Source: Paracoccaceae bacterium (lineage in GTDB: Bacteria; Pseudomonadota; Alphaproteobacteria; Rhodobacterales; Rhodobacteraceae). Taken from it: a stretch of DNA of 54,501 nt. The position numbers and the translations under genes were made by a program. Location of the stretch: positions 1 to 54,501 of the forward strand of contig JAGRDO010000054.1 in the NCBI GenBank assembly GCA_020447005.1, written 5' to 3'. Shown in pieces: positions 17,036-24,078 of the stretch; position 1 is the stretch's first letter, and each line of letters starts with the position of its first letter. The notes under the pieces are model-generated. The model did no database searches. It saw only the letters and a list, made by a program, of their open reading frames with translations, and was not told where the DNA came from.

Positions 17036-17391
17036 CCCTTGCCGCAAAAGCCGTGATCGCTTTGGTGGCGGTCTTGCATCTCTATGTTCTCTGGATTGAG
17101 ATGTTCGCCTGGGAAAGCCGCGGGCCGAAGGTTTTTCGGATGATCCCCAAGGACATGTTCGCGCCGACCAAGGCGATGATGGCCAATCAGGGGCTGTATA
17201 ACGGCTTTCTGGCCGCCGGGCTGATCTGGGCGCTTGTGGCCGCGCCGGATCGTTTCGTGTCGGTCGCGACATTCTTTCTGGCCTGCGTCGCCATTGCGGG
17301 CATCTTCGGGGCGATGACCGCCGCGCGGCGGATTTTCTATGTGCAGGCCCTGCCCGCGCTGGTCGGGCTGGCGCTGGTCTGGCTGGGCTGA
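17032..17391 (+). CDS. DUF1304 family membrane protein
   Basis: A 119-residue inner-membrane protein with four hydrophobic segments. The DUF1304 signature residues are present: LHLYVLWIEMFAWESRG at the N-terminus, then MFAPTKAMMANQGLYNGFLAAGLIW, and IFGAMTAARRIFYVQALPALVGLAL. The function of the family is not established. It starts in the nusB stop (ATGA), so it is probably the last gene of the riboflavin-nusB run. Confidence 0.88.
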   Translation: MTLAAKAVIALVAVLHLYVLWIEMFAWESRGPKVFRMIPKDMFAPTKAMMANQGLYNGFLAAGLIWALVAAPDRFVSVATFFLACVAIAGIFGAMTAARRIFYVQALPALVGLALVWLG

Positions 17392-17462
17392 GCGCCCTGC
17401 GACAGCGTGACACTGTGAAAATTCCGGCATCCTGATAGGCTGGCCGCGAAGGGAGCCTGCCC

Positions 17463-17768
17463 ATGCCCGCGCTTGTCCGCCTTTACATCCGTCACGTCCT
17501 GATCGGCTTTGGCCTTTCCGTTGCCTTCGTCGCGGCCCTTCTGTGGCTGGATGTCGCCGGGCTTTGGCATCTTATCTCGACCTCGCCGCAGGGCTGGATC
17601 GCCCTGGCCATGCTTTTGGTCTTCAACGGTATCGTCTTTGCCGGGGTCCAGTTCGCGATTGCGGTGATGCGGATGGCGGACAAGGATGAGGGCGGCGGGC
17701 GCGGGACGCCCATCGGCCTGCCGGCCGCGGAACCGGTGCCCGTGGCCGTGCCCAAACAGCGCGGCTGA
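17463..17768 (+). CDS. Small membrane protein, conserved in type
   Basis: A 101-residue protein with two hydrophobic helices, about residues 12-35 and 42-68, ahead of a Gly/Pro-rich charged tail (ADKDEGGGRGTPIG and on). An AAGGGAGCC-type ribosome site precedes the ATG. It follows DUF1304 after 71 bp and may have its own promoter. No function can be given. Confidence 0.65.
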   Translation: MPALVRLYIRHVLIGFGLSVAFVAALLWLDVAGLWHLISTSPQGWIALAMLLVFNGIVFAGVQFAIAVMRMADKDEGGGRGTPIGLPAAEPVPVAVPKQRG

Positions 17769-18019
17769 TCCGGGGAAGATCCGGGCAAGATCCGTAATGG
17801 GCCGGGAAGTGGCGGGAACCGCGGCAACCGTGACGGCGTGTATTTCCCGAGAGCCTGGCTTTACCAGGTGGGCGCCGGATACCGGGACCACGATCCCGGC
17901 AGAGCCAGCTCCCTCGGAAGAGATTATCGGCCACTGGAAAAGGGCCGCACACGAGAGGGGCAGAACCCGCCGGAACAAGAGATAGGCCTCAACGCGGCTT
18001 CCCGCAAGGCTTGTCATTC

Positions 18020-18034
18020 GTTCTCTTTATGTTC
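18020..18034 (+). promoter_or_regulatory. LexA (SOS) box GTTC-N7-GTTC upstream of mmcB
   Basis: The sequence reads GTTC TCTTTAT GTTC, an exact match to the alphaproteobacterial LexA operator (direct repeat of GTTC spaced by seven). It ends 11 bases before the mmcB ATG, so bound LexA would block transcription or initiation. mmcB of Caulobacter is known to be SOS-regulated, which supports the call. Confidence 0.85.
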
Positions 18035-18045
18035 ATTCTCTGCCC

Positions 18046-18498
18046 ATGTCCGATACGATGATGCCCGGTCAGATCCTTGCGCGTGGTGTTTGCCGCCACC
18101 TTCTGTCGCATGGCTTCGCGACGGTCGAGGAACTGGTGCCCGCGCCCGGGTTGCGGGTCGATGTCATGGCGCTGGGGCCGAAGGGCGAAGTCTGGATCGT
18201 CGAATGCAAGTCGAGCCGGGTCGATTTCACCTCGGACCGCAAGTGGCAGAACTATCTGGAATGGGCCGACCGGTTCTTCTGGGCCGTCGATGCCGATTTT
18301 CCGGTCGAGCTTTTACCGGAAGGCACGGGGCTGATCATCGCGGACGGCTATGATGCCGAAATCCTGCGGATGGGGCCGGCGGCGCCGCTGGCGGGCGCGC
18401 GCCGCAAGGTGATGGTGCAGAAATTCGCCCGCCATGCCGCTCTGCGCTTGCACGGATACCGAGACCCCGGCGTCACCGTTTCGGGGATTTCCCCTTAG
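18046..18498 (+). CDS. mmcB: MmcB family DNA repair protein
   Basis: A 150-residue PD-(D/E)XK-like nuclease-fold protein of the MmcB family, linked to resistance to mitomycin C in Caulobacter. Key stretches are GQILARGVCRHLLSHGFATVEEL, LRVDVMALGPKGEVWIVECKSSRVDF (the D...ECK pattern of the nuclease core), KWQNYLEWADRFFWAVDADFP and GLIIADGYDAEILR. A LexA box lies directly upstream. The 3' end overlaps the converging DUF6324 gene by 26 bp. Confidence 0.9.
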   Translation: MSDTMMPGQILARGVCRHLLSHGFATVEELVPAPGLRVDVMALGPKGEVWIVECKSSRVDFTSDRKWQNYLEWADRFFWAVDADFPVELLPEGTGLIIADGYDAEILRMGPAAPLAGARRKVMVQKFARHAALRLHGYRDPGVTVSGISP

Positions 18499-18685
18499 GC
18501 TTGCCCATGCCGCGCGCGGCTTCGGCGGCGGCGCGGAGTTCCTCGGCAATCTCCTCGGCTTCCTCGGGGTCGAAATCCAGAGGCAGTTCAATGCCTTCGC
18601 CCTCGACATAGATGCGCACCATGCCTTGCGTCGTCGGCCCGATCTGCAGATTGGCGGCGATGTCGCTTTCCTTGTCGATGCCCAT
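18473..18685 (-). CDS. DUF6324-like small acidic protein
   Basis: A 70-residue protein: MGIDKESDIAANLQIGPTTQ, then GMVRIYVEGEGIELPLDFDPEEAEEIAEEL and a basic lysine-rich tail. The pattern corresponds to a short conserved alphaproteobacterial family of unknown function. The start at 18685 fits that family; the frame extends upstream. It overlaps the mmcB 3' end tail-to-tail. Confidence 0.75.
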   Translation of the reverse strand: MGIDKESDIAANLQIGPTTQGMVRIYVEGEGIELPLDFDPEEAEEIAEELRAAAEAARGMGKPKGKSPKR

Positions 18686-18848
18686 GGCGCGTCCTCCTTC
18701 ATGCGCCCGATTGGCTACAGGCTTGCGCGGGTTCGGGCAAGACGGCATTTGCGGCCGGCCTTGCGTTTTGCGGGTGCGGGAGCGGCCCCGATTTCGGGCA
18801 ATCTGCCACTTGCAATCGACGGTTTCGCGGGCTAAATGCCCCGAATGT

Positions 18849-18925
18849 GCCGCCTTAGCTCAGTTGGTTAGAGCGCTAGATTGTGGATCTAGAGGTCCCC
18901 CGTTCGAGCCGGGGAGGCGGTACCA
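18849..18925 (+). tRNA. tRNA-His (anticodon GTG)
   Basis: A full cloverleaf: acceptor GCCGCCT/AGGCGGT (first pair G-T), D arm with AGCTCAGTTGGTTAGAGC, anticodon stem CTAGA/TCTAG with loop TTGTGGA, variable loop, T arm around GTTCGAG, discriminator A and encoded CCA (18923-18925). The base before G1 is T, so there is no encoded G-1, and position 73 is A rather than C. This is the unusual tRNA-His type known from alphaproteobacteria. Confidence 0.97.
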
Positions 18926-19037
18926 CTTCCCCGGAACATGAACTTCGGACGCGGGTGGTGTGCCCCTGAAGGCCTCTTGCGGGCATGGACTTCGCCCCCG
19001 GCGGGGGAAATAGTGGTGCCCGAGGGGAGGGCAGGCC

Positions 19038-19757
19038 ATGGAATGGCGCGACGAAGGCGTGGTGCTGGCCGTGCGACGGCATGGCGAAACAGCCGCGATC
19101 ATCGATGTCTTCACCCCGGGCCTTGGCCGGCATGCGGGGGTGGTGCGCGGGGGGGCCTCGCGCCGGCTGGCGCCCCTTCTGCAACCGGGCGCGCAGCTTG
19201 ACCTTTCCTGGCGCGGGCGGCTTGAGGAACATATCGGCAGCTTTACGGTCGAGCCGCTTCGATCGCGGATGGCGGCACTTTCAGACCGGATGGCGCTGGC
19301 CGGGCTGAACGCGGTCGCCGCGATGCTTCTGTTCGCGCTGCCCGACCGGGAACCCCACCTGCGCCTTTACACGACGACGATTGCCCTTCTCGACGGGCTG
19401 GGCGGGGACGGCTGGGCGCTTGACTATCTGCGCTGGGAACTGACGCTGCTGGAGGAAATGGGGTACGGGCTGGACCTGTCCGCATGCGCGGTGACGGGTG
19501 TGCACGATGATCTGGTCTATGTCAGTCCGAAATCCGGGCGCGCGGTGTCGCGGGCCGGCGCGGGCGACTGGGCCGACCGGCTTCTTCCTTTGCCGGCCTG
19601 CCTTCTGGGGCAGGGCGGGGCCGACGCCGGCGATCTGGCGGCGGGGCTGCGCCTGACAGGGTATTTCCTTGAACATCATCTTGCCCGCGACCTGCGCGGG
19701 CGCGCCCTTCCCGAGGCACGTGCGCGCCTTCTGGCCCTGATCGCCCGGCTTGGCTGA
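19038..19757 (+). CDS. recO: DNA repair protein RecO
   Basis: A 239-residue RecO, which loads RecA with RecF/RecR in gap repair. The N-terminal OB fold shows [39 protein letters not shown] and [14 protein letters not shown]. The C-terminal helical part includes [38 protein letters not shown] and [21 protein letters not shown]. The length is typical, though the C-terminal zinc cysteines seen in some RecO proteins are reduced to one. A purine-rich site (GAGGGGAGGGCAGGCC) precedes the ATG. Confidence 0.93.
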   Translation: MEWRDEGVVLAVRRHGETAAIIDVFTPGLGRHAGVVRGGASRRLAPLLQPGAQLDLSWRGRLEEHIGSFTVEPLRSRMAALSDRMALAGLNAVAAMLLFALPDREPHLRLYTTTIALLDGLGGDGWALDYLRWELTLLEEMGYGLDLSACAVTGVHDDLVYVSPKSGRAVSRAGAGDWADRLLPLPACLLGQGGADAGDLAAGLRLTGYFLEHHLARDLRGRALPEARARLLALIARLG

Positions 19758-19893
19758 ACCGGGCCGCCCGCACCCTTCGCGTACGGGGCATTCGACGCAG
19801 TTCCCGGGCAGGACCGTATCAAAACGACATGTCCGGTCGGATTTGACTGCGACATGAAGCGCCCGGTTTGCCTTCTGGGAACCGGAGGCCCCG

Positions 19894-21120
19894 ATGCTCA
19901 GCCGTAACATTCCCGAGTTCCTGCGCCACGCGCCGACGCCCGGCGTCAAGGGCTTTGCCGTTCTTGCCGGGATCGAGGCCTCGCTGCGCGGCACGCTGAT
20001 CTCGGTCTGGCCGCTGGTCATGTATCAGGCGCTGGGCGAGAATGCCGCCCGGGTCAGCCTGATGTATTTCTTCGTCGGGATCGTCGCGCTGAGCTGGGGT
20101 CTTTTCGTCCCGTGGATGAACCGCCATGTGCCGCGCCGCTGGGTCTATACGTTCGGGACCGGGCTTTACATGGCGGCGGGGCTTTCGGCCATTGCCGGGG
20201 GGCCGATCCTGATCCCGCTGGCGCTTTTTCTGGCGAACATGGCGACAGTGACCGTCTTCATCTGCACGAACGCCTACATCATGGATTACATCGCGCGGAG
20301 CGAGCTTGGCCGGGGCGAGACGCTGAAGCTGGTCTACAGCGCGATTTCGTGGACCGTGGGCCCGGTTGTCGGCGTGACCTTGTGGAAGATCTGGGCGCCG
20401 ATCCCCTATCTGATGGCGATGGGTTTTGCCGCGCTGCTGCTGGCGACCTTCTGGTATCTGCGGCTGGGCAATGGCAAGCTGATCACCCGCGCCCGTGCGC
20501 CCGCACCCAATCCCCTGGCCTATCTTGGGCGGTTCTTTCGCCAGCCACGCCTGATCGCGGGCTGGCTTTTCGCGGTGATCCGTTCGGCCGCGTGGTGGGT
20601 CTATGTGATCTATCTGCCGATCTTCTGTATCCAGGCCGGGCTGGGCGACCGGATCGCGAGTATCGCCTTTTCGATGTCGAACGCGTTGTTGCTGACCTCG
20701 CCCTTCATCCTGCGCTGGATGCAGCGCCGTGGCCTGAAACGGGCGATCCAGACCGCGTTTCTGGCCTGTGCCGGATGCTACGGCGCGGCGGCGTTCGGTC
20801 AGTTCTGGCCGCCCGTCGCTGTTGTCGCGCTCATGGCCGGGTCGCTTTTCCTTGTCATGCTCGACACCTTTGGCGGGCTGCCTTTCCTGATGTCGGTCAA
20901 GCCGGCCGAGCGGACCGAGATGTCGGCGGTCTATTCCAGTTTCCGCGATGTCTCGGGCATCCTGACGCCCGGGGCCGCATGGCTTGTGCTGCTCGTCACG
21001 CCGATTTCGGGTGTCTTCGTGGCGATGGCCGGCGGCCTTCTGGCGGCCGCGGCCGTCGCCGGACGGCTGAACCCGCGCCTTGGCGCGAGCCGGTCGCGCG
21101 GCTACCGGCCGGCGGAATAG
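19894..21120 (+). CDS. MFS transporter
   Basis: A 408-residue membrane protein with about twelve hydrophobic segments in two groups of six, typical of the major facilitator superfamily. A cytoplasmic loop with RNGK/ITRARAPAPNPLAYLGRFF separates the halves at about residues 195-220. Its substrate cannot be told from the sequence. It has its own upstream gap of 136 bp and ends just before a converging DUF465 gene. Confidence 0.8.
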   Translation: MLSRNIPEFLRHAPTPGVKGFAVLAGIEASLRGTLISVWPLVMYQALGENAARVSLMYFFVGIVALSWGLFVPWMNRHVPRRWVYTFGTGLYMAAGLSAIAGGPILIPLALFLANMATVTVFICTNAYIMDYIARSELGRGETLKLVYSAISWTVGPVVGVTLWKIWAPIPYLMAMGFAALLLATFWYLRLGNGKLITRARAPAPNPLAYLGRFFRQPRLIAGWLFAVIRSAAWWVYVIYLPIFCIQAGLGDRIASIAFSMSNALLLTSPFILRWMQRRGLKRAIQTAFLACAGCYGAAAFGQFWPPVAVVALMAGSLFLVMLDTFGGLPFLMSVKPAERTEMSAVYSSFRDVSGILTPGAAWLVLLVTPISGVFVAMAGGLLAAAAVAGRLNPRLGASRSRGYRPAE

Positions 21121-21133
21121 CGCATCCCGTGTC

Positions 21134-21352
21134 TCAGGCGATGATGTCGGGGGTGAGGATATCCTCGATCCGCGCGATCTGGTCCTTCAGCATCAGCTTT
21201 TGCTTTTTCAGCCGCCTCAGCGTCAGTTGATCGGACCGGCCCGAGGTTTCAATCACGTGGATGGCTTCGTCGAGGTCCCGGTGTTCCTGGCGCAAGACGC
21301 CCAGTTTCACCCGCAGAACCTCGACATTATCCATTTCCATATGTGCGTTCAT
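21134..21352 (-). CDS. DUF465 (YdcH-like) family protein
   Basis: A 72-residue helical-hairpin protein. It has the DUF465 pattern: VEVLRVKLGVLRQEHRDLDEAI, then a short turn (ETSGRSDQ) and LRRLKKQKLMLKDQIARIEDIL. The family forms short antiparallel coiled coils of unknown function. It is divergent from hsp20 across a 177-bp gap. Confidence 0.88.
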   Translation of the reverse strand: MNAHMEMDNVEVLRVKLGVLRQEHRDLDEAIHVIETSGRSDQLTLRRLKKQKLMLKDQIARIEDILTPDIIA

Positions 21353-21529
21353 GAGTTTCCTGCGGGACGAGTCGTCTTGACCTTGGGGGAGACTATCAAT
21401 TTTGTCGTTGCGCGGGAAGCATTTGGCGTCGGCCACCTTGCCGCAGGCAGCGCGAGCGCCCATATTGCGGATCGGGACCGCCGCAGCAGGGGTTCCGCGA
21501 TTGTCGCTTGACGCCGAGGACAAGACCAG

Positions 21530-21946
21530 ATGACGAAACTGACTTTTGCCGCACACCCATTTCTTCTGGGCTTCGATCAACTGGAACGGTTGGTCGAGAG
21601 GACCGCAAAATCCGGTAATGACGGATATCCGCCCTTCAATATCGAACAATCCTCGGACAACGGGTTCCGGATCACGCTTGCCGTTGCGGGCTTTGCCGAG
21701 GATGACATCGCCATCACGATCGAGGAACGCCAGCTGGTCATCCGCGGCCGCCAGTCGGATGAGGCCGAGAGCGGCCGCGTCTTTCTGCATCGCGGGATCG
21801 CCGCGCGCGCCTTCCAGCGCAGCTTCGTGCTGGCCGAAGGTGTCGAGGTTGCGGGGGCAAGGATGGAAAACGGATTGCTTCACATCGATCTGGTGCGCGC
21901 CGTACCGGAAAAGACGGTGCGGACGATCCGGATCACGAAGGGCTGA
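21530..21946 (+). CDS. Hsp20/alpha-crystallin small heat-shock protein
   Basis: A 138-residue IbpA-type holdase. The alpha-crystallin domain runs from about residue 33: PPFNIEQSSDNGFRITLAVAG, EDDIAITIEERQLVIRGRQ, FLHRGIAARAFQRSFVLAEG, and MENGLLHIDLVRAVPE with RTIRI near the end. It protects unfolded proteins under heat or envelope stress. It is followed after 11 bp by DUF1150, the usual partner in alphaproteobacteria. I found no clear RpoH promoter. Confidence 0.95.
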   Translation: MTKLTFAAHPFLLGFDQLERLVERTAKSGNDGYPPFNIEQSSDNGFRITLAVAGFAEDDIAITIEERQLVIRGRQSDEAESGRVFLHRGIAARAFQRSFVLAEGVEVAGARMENGLLHIDLVRAVPEKTVRTIRITKG

Positions 21947-21957
21947 GGAGAGCGGCT

Positions 21958-22185
21958 ATGGATACAAGATATGATTTCGGACCCGAGGATGCCGCGCGGA
22001 TCGTCTATGTCCGCGAGGTCGCGGTCGCTGAACTGCCGGACGAACTGCGCGCGCAGGTGGGCGGTGCCGATGTGCTTTATGCCGTCCATGACGTGAATGG
22101 CGAAAGGCTGGCCTTGGTGCGCGACCGCCATATGGCCTTCGTGCTGGCGCGGCAGAACGACCTGGCACCGGTCAGCGTGCACTGA
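21958..22185 (+). CDS. DUF1150 family protein
   Basis: A 75-residue DUF1150 protein with the family core IVYVREVAVAELPDEL, LYAVHDVNGERLALVRDRHMAFVLARQNDLAPVSVH. DUF1150 genes regularly follow hsp20 in alphaproteobacteria. The role is unknown but co-expression with the small heat-shock protein is likely. A GAGGAGAGCGGCT ribosome-binding region lies ahead of the ATG. Confidence 0.92.
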   Translation: MDTRYDFGPEDAARIVYVREVAVAELPDELRAQVGGADVLYAVHDVNGERLALVRDRHMAFVLARQNDLAPVSVH

Positions 22186-22225
22186 CCCTGACCATTCGGC
22201 GAGGGGGGCAGCCTGTCGGGCGCGC

Positions 22226-22240
22226 TTGCCCTTCGGGCAA
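22226..22240 (+). terminator. Short hairpin after hsp20-DUF1150
   Basis: TTGCCC and GGGCAA arms with a TTC loop lie 40 bp after the DUF1150 stop. There is no proper T-run afterwards, so termination is only suggested. Confidence 0.3.
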
Positions 22241-22296
22241 TTGGCTGACAGTCTGTCCCCGGATCGGCAGGAACGATCTGCCGGTGTGAATTGCCC

Positions 22297-23373
22297 ATGC
22301 AAGACTTTGTCGCCCGCCACTTCGGTACGCCGCACTGGCCCACCGTCTTACTGACCTATGCGATCGGTCTTGCCGGCGGCCATGTGGCGCGGCTTTTGCA
22401 CCTGCCGCTTCCGATGCTGCTCGGCTCGCTGCTGGCCGTGGGGGCGGTCGCGATCGGCGGGCTGAAGCCGCTGGGGCACCTGCCGCAGGCGCCCCAGAAG
22501 ATCCGCATGATCTTCATCCCGATCATCGGCATCGCGATCGGCGGGGCGGCGCGGCCCGAGCTTCTGGACGAGATTGCCGACTGGGTGCCGTCACTGGCCA
22601 TTCTGGCGCTTTTCATTCCCACGGTTCACTATTGCGGGTACCGGTTGCTGGCGGCCACCGGGCAGACGGACGCGCGCACCGCCTTTTACGCGACCGCGCC
22701 GGGCGGCCTTGTCGAGACCGTGCAACTGGGCGAGGAGGCCGGCGCGGATATCCAGATGCTGGCGATGCTGCAATTCCTGCGGCTGATCCTGACCATCGTG
22801 CTGGTTCCCTTCGCTTTTTCGTGGATGGAGGGCCATGCCGTCGGATCGGCGGGCGGTGCGGCGGTGGCGGGCGGGCGGCTGGGGCCGGCCGATGTCGTCA
22901 TTCTGGCCGCCGCGGCGATTTTGGGCGCCTGGGCCGGGCTGCGCCTGAAACTGCCCGCGGGCCATGTCCTTGGGCCGATCCTTTTTTCGGCTGCCGCCCA
23001 TATGGCGGGCTGGACCTCGGCCGTGCCGCCCGGCTGGATGATGGCGGCCGCGCAGATCGTCATCGGCACTTCGCTGGGCGTGCGCTTCGCGGGGATGCCG
23101 AAGCGGCGCATTCTTGTCGCGCTGCGTCTGGCGCTTTTGAATGCGGTGGTCACGATCGGTGGGGCGGCAGCGATATCTTTCGCCGTTTCCCCGCTGGCGG
23201 GCGAACCGGTAAGGGGCGTCTTTCTGGCCTTTGCGCCGGGTGGTCTTGTTGAAATGGGGCTGATCGCGCTCAGCCTGAAGATGTCGATCCTTTACGTGAC
23301 GGCGCATCACCTGTTGCGCATCGTGCTTTCCGTGACATTCGCGCGCTATTTCGGCCCCCGCATCGGGCCGTGA
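22297..23373 (+). CDS. AbrB family membrane protein (duplicated AbrB/'ammonia monooxygenase-like')
   Basis: A 358-residue polytopic membrane protein of the AbrB duplication family, sometimes misnamed ammonia monooxygenase. Two related halves carry the same motif: FYATAPGGLVETVQLGEEAGAD in the first and FLAFAPGGLVEMGLIALSLKM in the second, each followed by a hydrophobic run and an LR(L/I) segment. The function is unproven and transport is assumed. The ATG at 22297 is preferred to an in-frame TTG six bases earlier. Confidence 0.85.
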   Translation: MQDFVARHFGTPHWPTVLLTYAIGLAGGHVARLLHLPLPMLLGSLLAVGAVAIGGLKPLGHLPQAPQKIRMIFIPIIGIAIGGAARPELLDEIADWVPSLAILALFIPTVHYCGYRLLAATGQTDARTAFYATAPGGLVETVQLGEEAGADIQMLAMLQFLRLILTIVLVPFAFSWMEGHAVGSAGGAAVAGGRLGPADVVILAAAAILGAWAGLRLKLPAGHVLGPILFSAAAHMAGWTSAVPPGWMMAAAQIVIGTSLGVRFAGMPKRRILVALRLALLNAVVTIGGAAAISFAVSPLAGEPVRGVFLAFAPGGLVEMGLIALSLKMSILYVTAHHLLRIVLSVTFARYFGPRIGP

Positions 23374-23425
23374 CCCGGCGCGTTGCGGGTGGCGCCTTGC
23401 GGGTGCCGCCCGATCCGCCCGGCGG

Positions 23426-24055
23426 TCAGATCGTGATCAACCCGGCCCGCGCCGCAGCCAGCATCAGCGTCGCGGTCGAATTCACCCCGAGTTTCCGCAT
23501 CAGCCCGGCGCGATGGCTTTCAACCGTCTTCGGCGACAGGCCGAGGTCCTTTGCGATGGCGGGGTTGGCCATGCCGCGCGCGATGCGGACAAGGACTTCA
23601 TGTTCGCGCGCCGTCAGGTTCAGGTCAGGGGCATTGGCCGCCGCGACGGTCCGGAAAGCATCGTCGAGAACCGTCTCGCCCCTGACGATCCGCGCGAGGG
23701 CGTCGCGTATCGCCGCGATCGGTGTCGATTTGGACAGCACGCCGGCGGCGCCGGCATCAAGGAGAGGCGGGACGATTTCGGCATCCTCGCGCCCTGTCAC
23801 GATCACGACGCGTGTCGCGGGCGTCCAGCGGCGCAATTCGATCAGCACGTCCAGCCCGCTGGCATCGGGCATGACGTAATCGACAAGGGCGAGGCCGGGG
23901 CGAAGCTGGCGGGCAAGGCGGATCATGTCGATGCCGCACCGGGCGGTGGCCACGACGTGGAACCTCGGGTCCTCGCCAAGGCTCTGTTGCATGCCAGCCA
24001 GTGTGAATGCATGGTCGTCTGCAATCAGCACGGTCGCGATTTCAGGCCTGGTCAT
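23426..24055 (-). CDS. LuxR/NarL-family response regulator
   Basis: A 209-residue two-domain regulator. The receiver domain has the acidic pair in VLIADDHAFTLAGM, the phospho-acceptor Asp in LALVDYVMPDASGLDVL, and the conserved Thr/Lys region VVIVTGREDAE and GVLSKSTP. The DNA-binding domain is LuxR-type: LTAREHEVLVRIARGMANPAIAKDLGLS then KTVESHRAGLMRKLGV. It is divergent from a histidine kinase gene only 23 bp away, which is the obvious partner. Confidence 0.95.
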   Translation of the reverse strand: MTRPEIATVLIADDHAFTLAGMQQSLGEDPRFHVVATARCGIDMIRLARQLRPGLALVDYVMPDASGLDVLIELRRWTPATRVVIVTGREDAEIVPPLLDAGAAGVLSKSTPIAAIRDALARIVRGETVLDDAFRTVAAANAPDLNLTAREHEVLVRIARGMANPAIAKDLGLSPKTVESHRAGLMRKLGVNSTATLMLAAARAGLITI

Positions 24056-24078
24056 TCCAACTTCCGATCGGATTTTCG

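Noticed and set aside
19281-20021. Antisense frame with a CVECPVREGC segment
   Set aside because: The cysteine cluster looks like a metal site, but the frame is opposite to recO and the MFS gene and has no start signal.
21353-21529. RpoH-type heat-shock promoter for hsp20
   Set aside because: CTTGACC and CTATCAA are present at about 21374 and 21393, but their spacing is several bases too short for a sigma-32 promoter.
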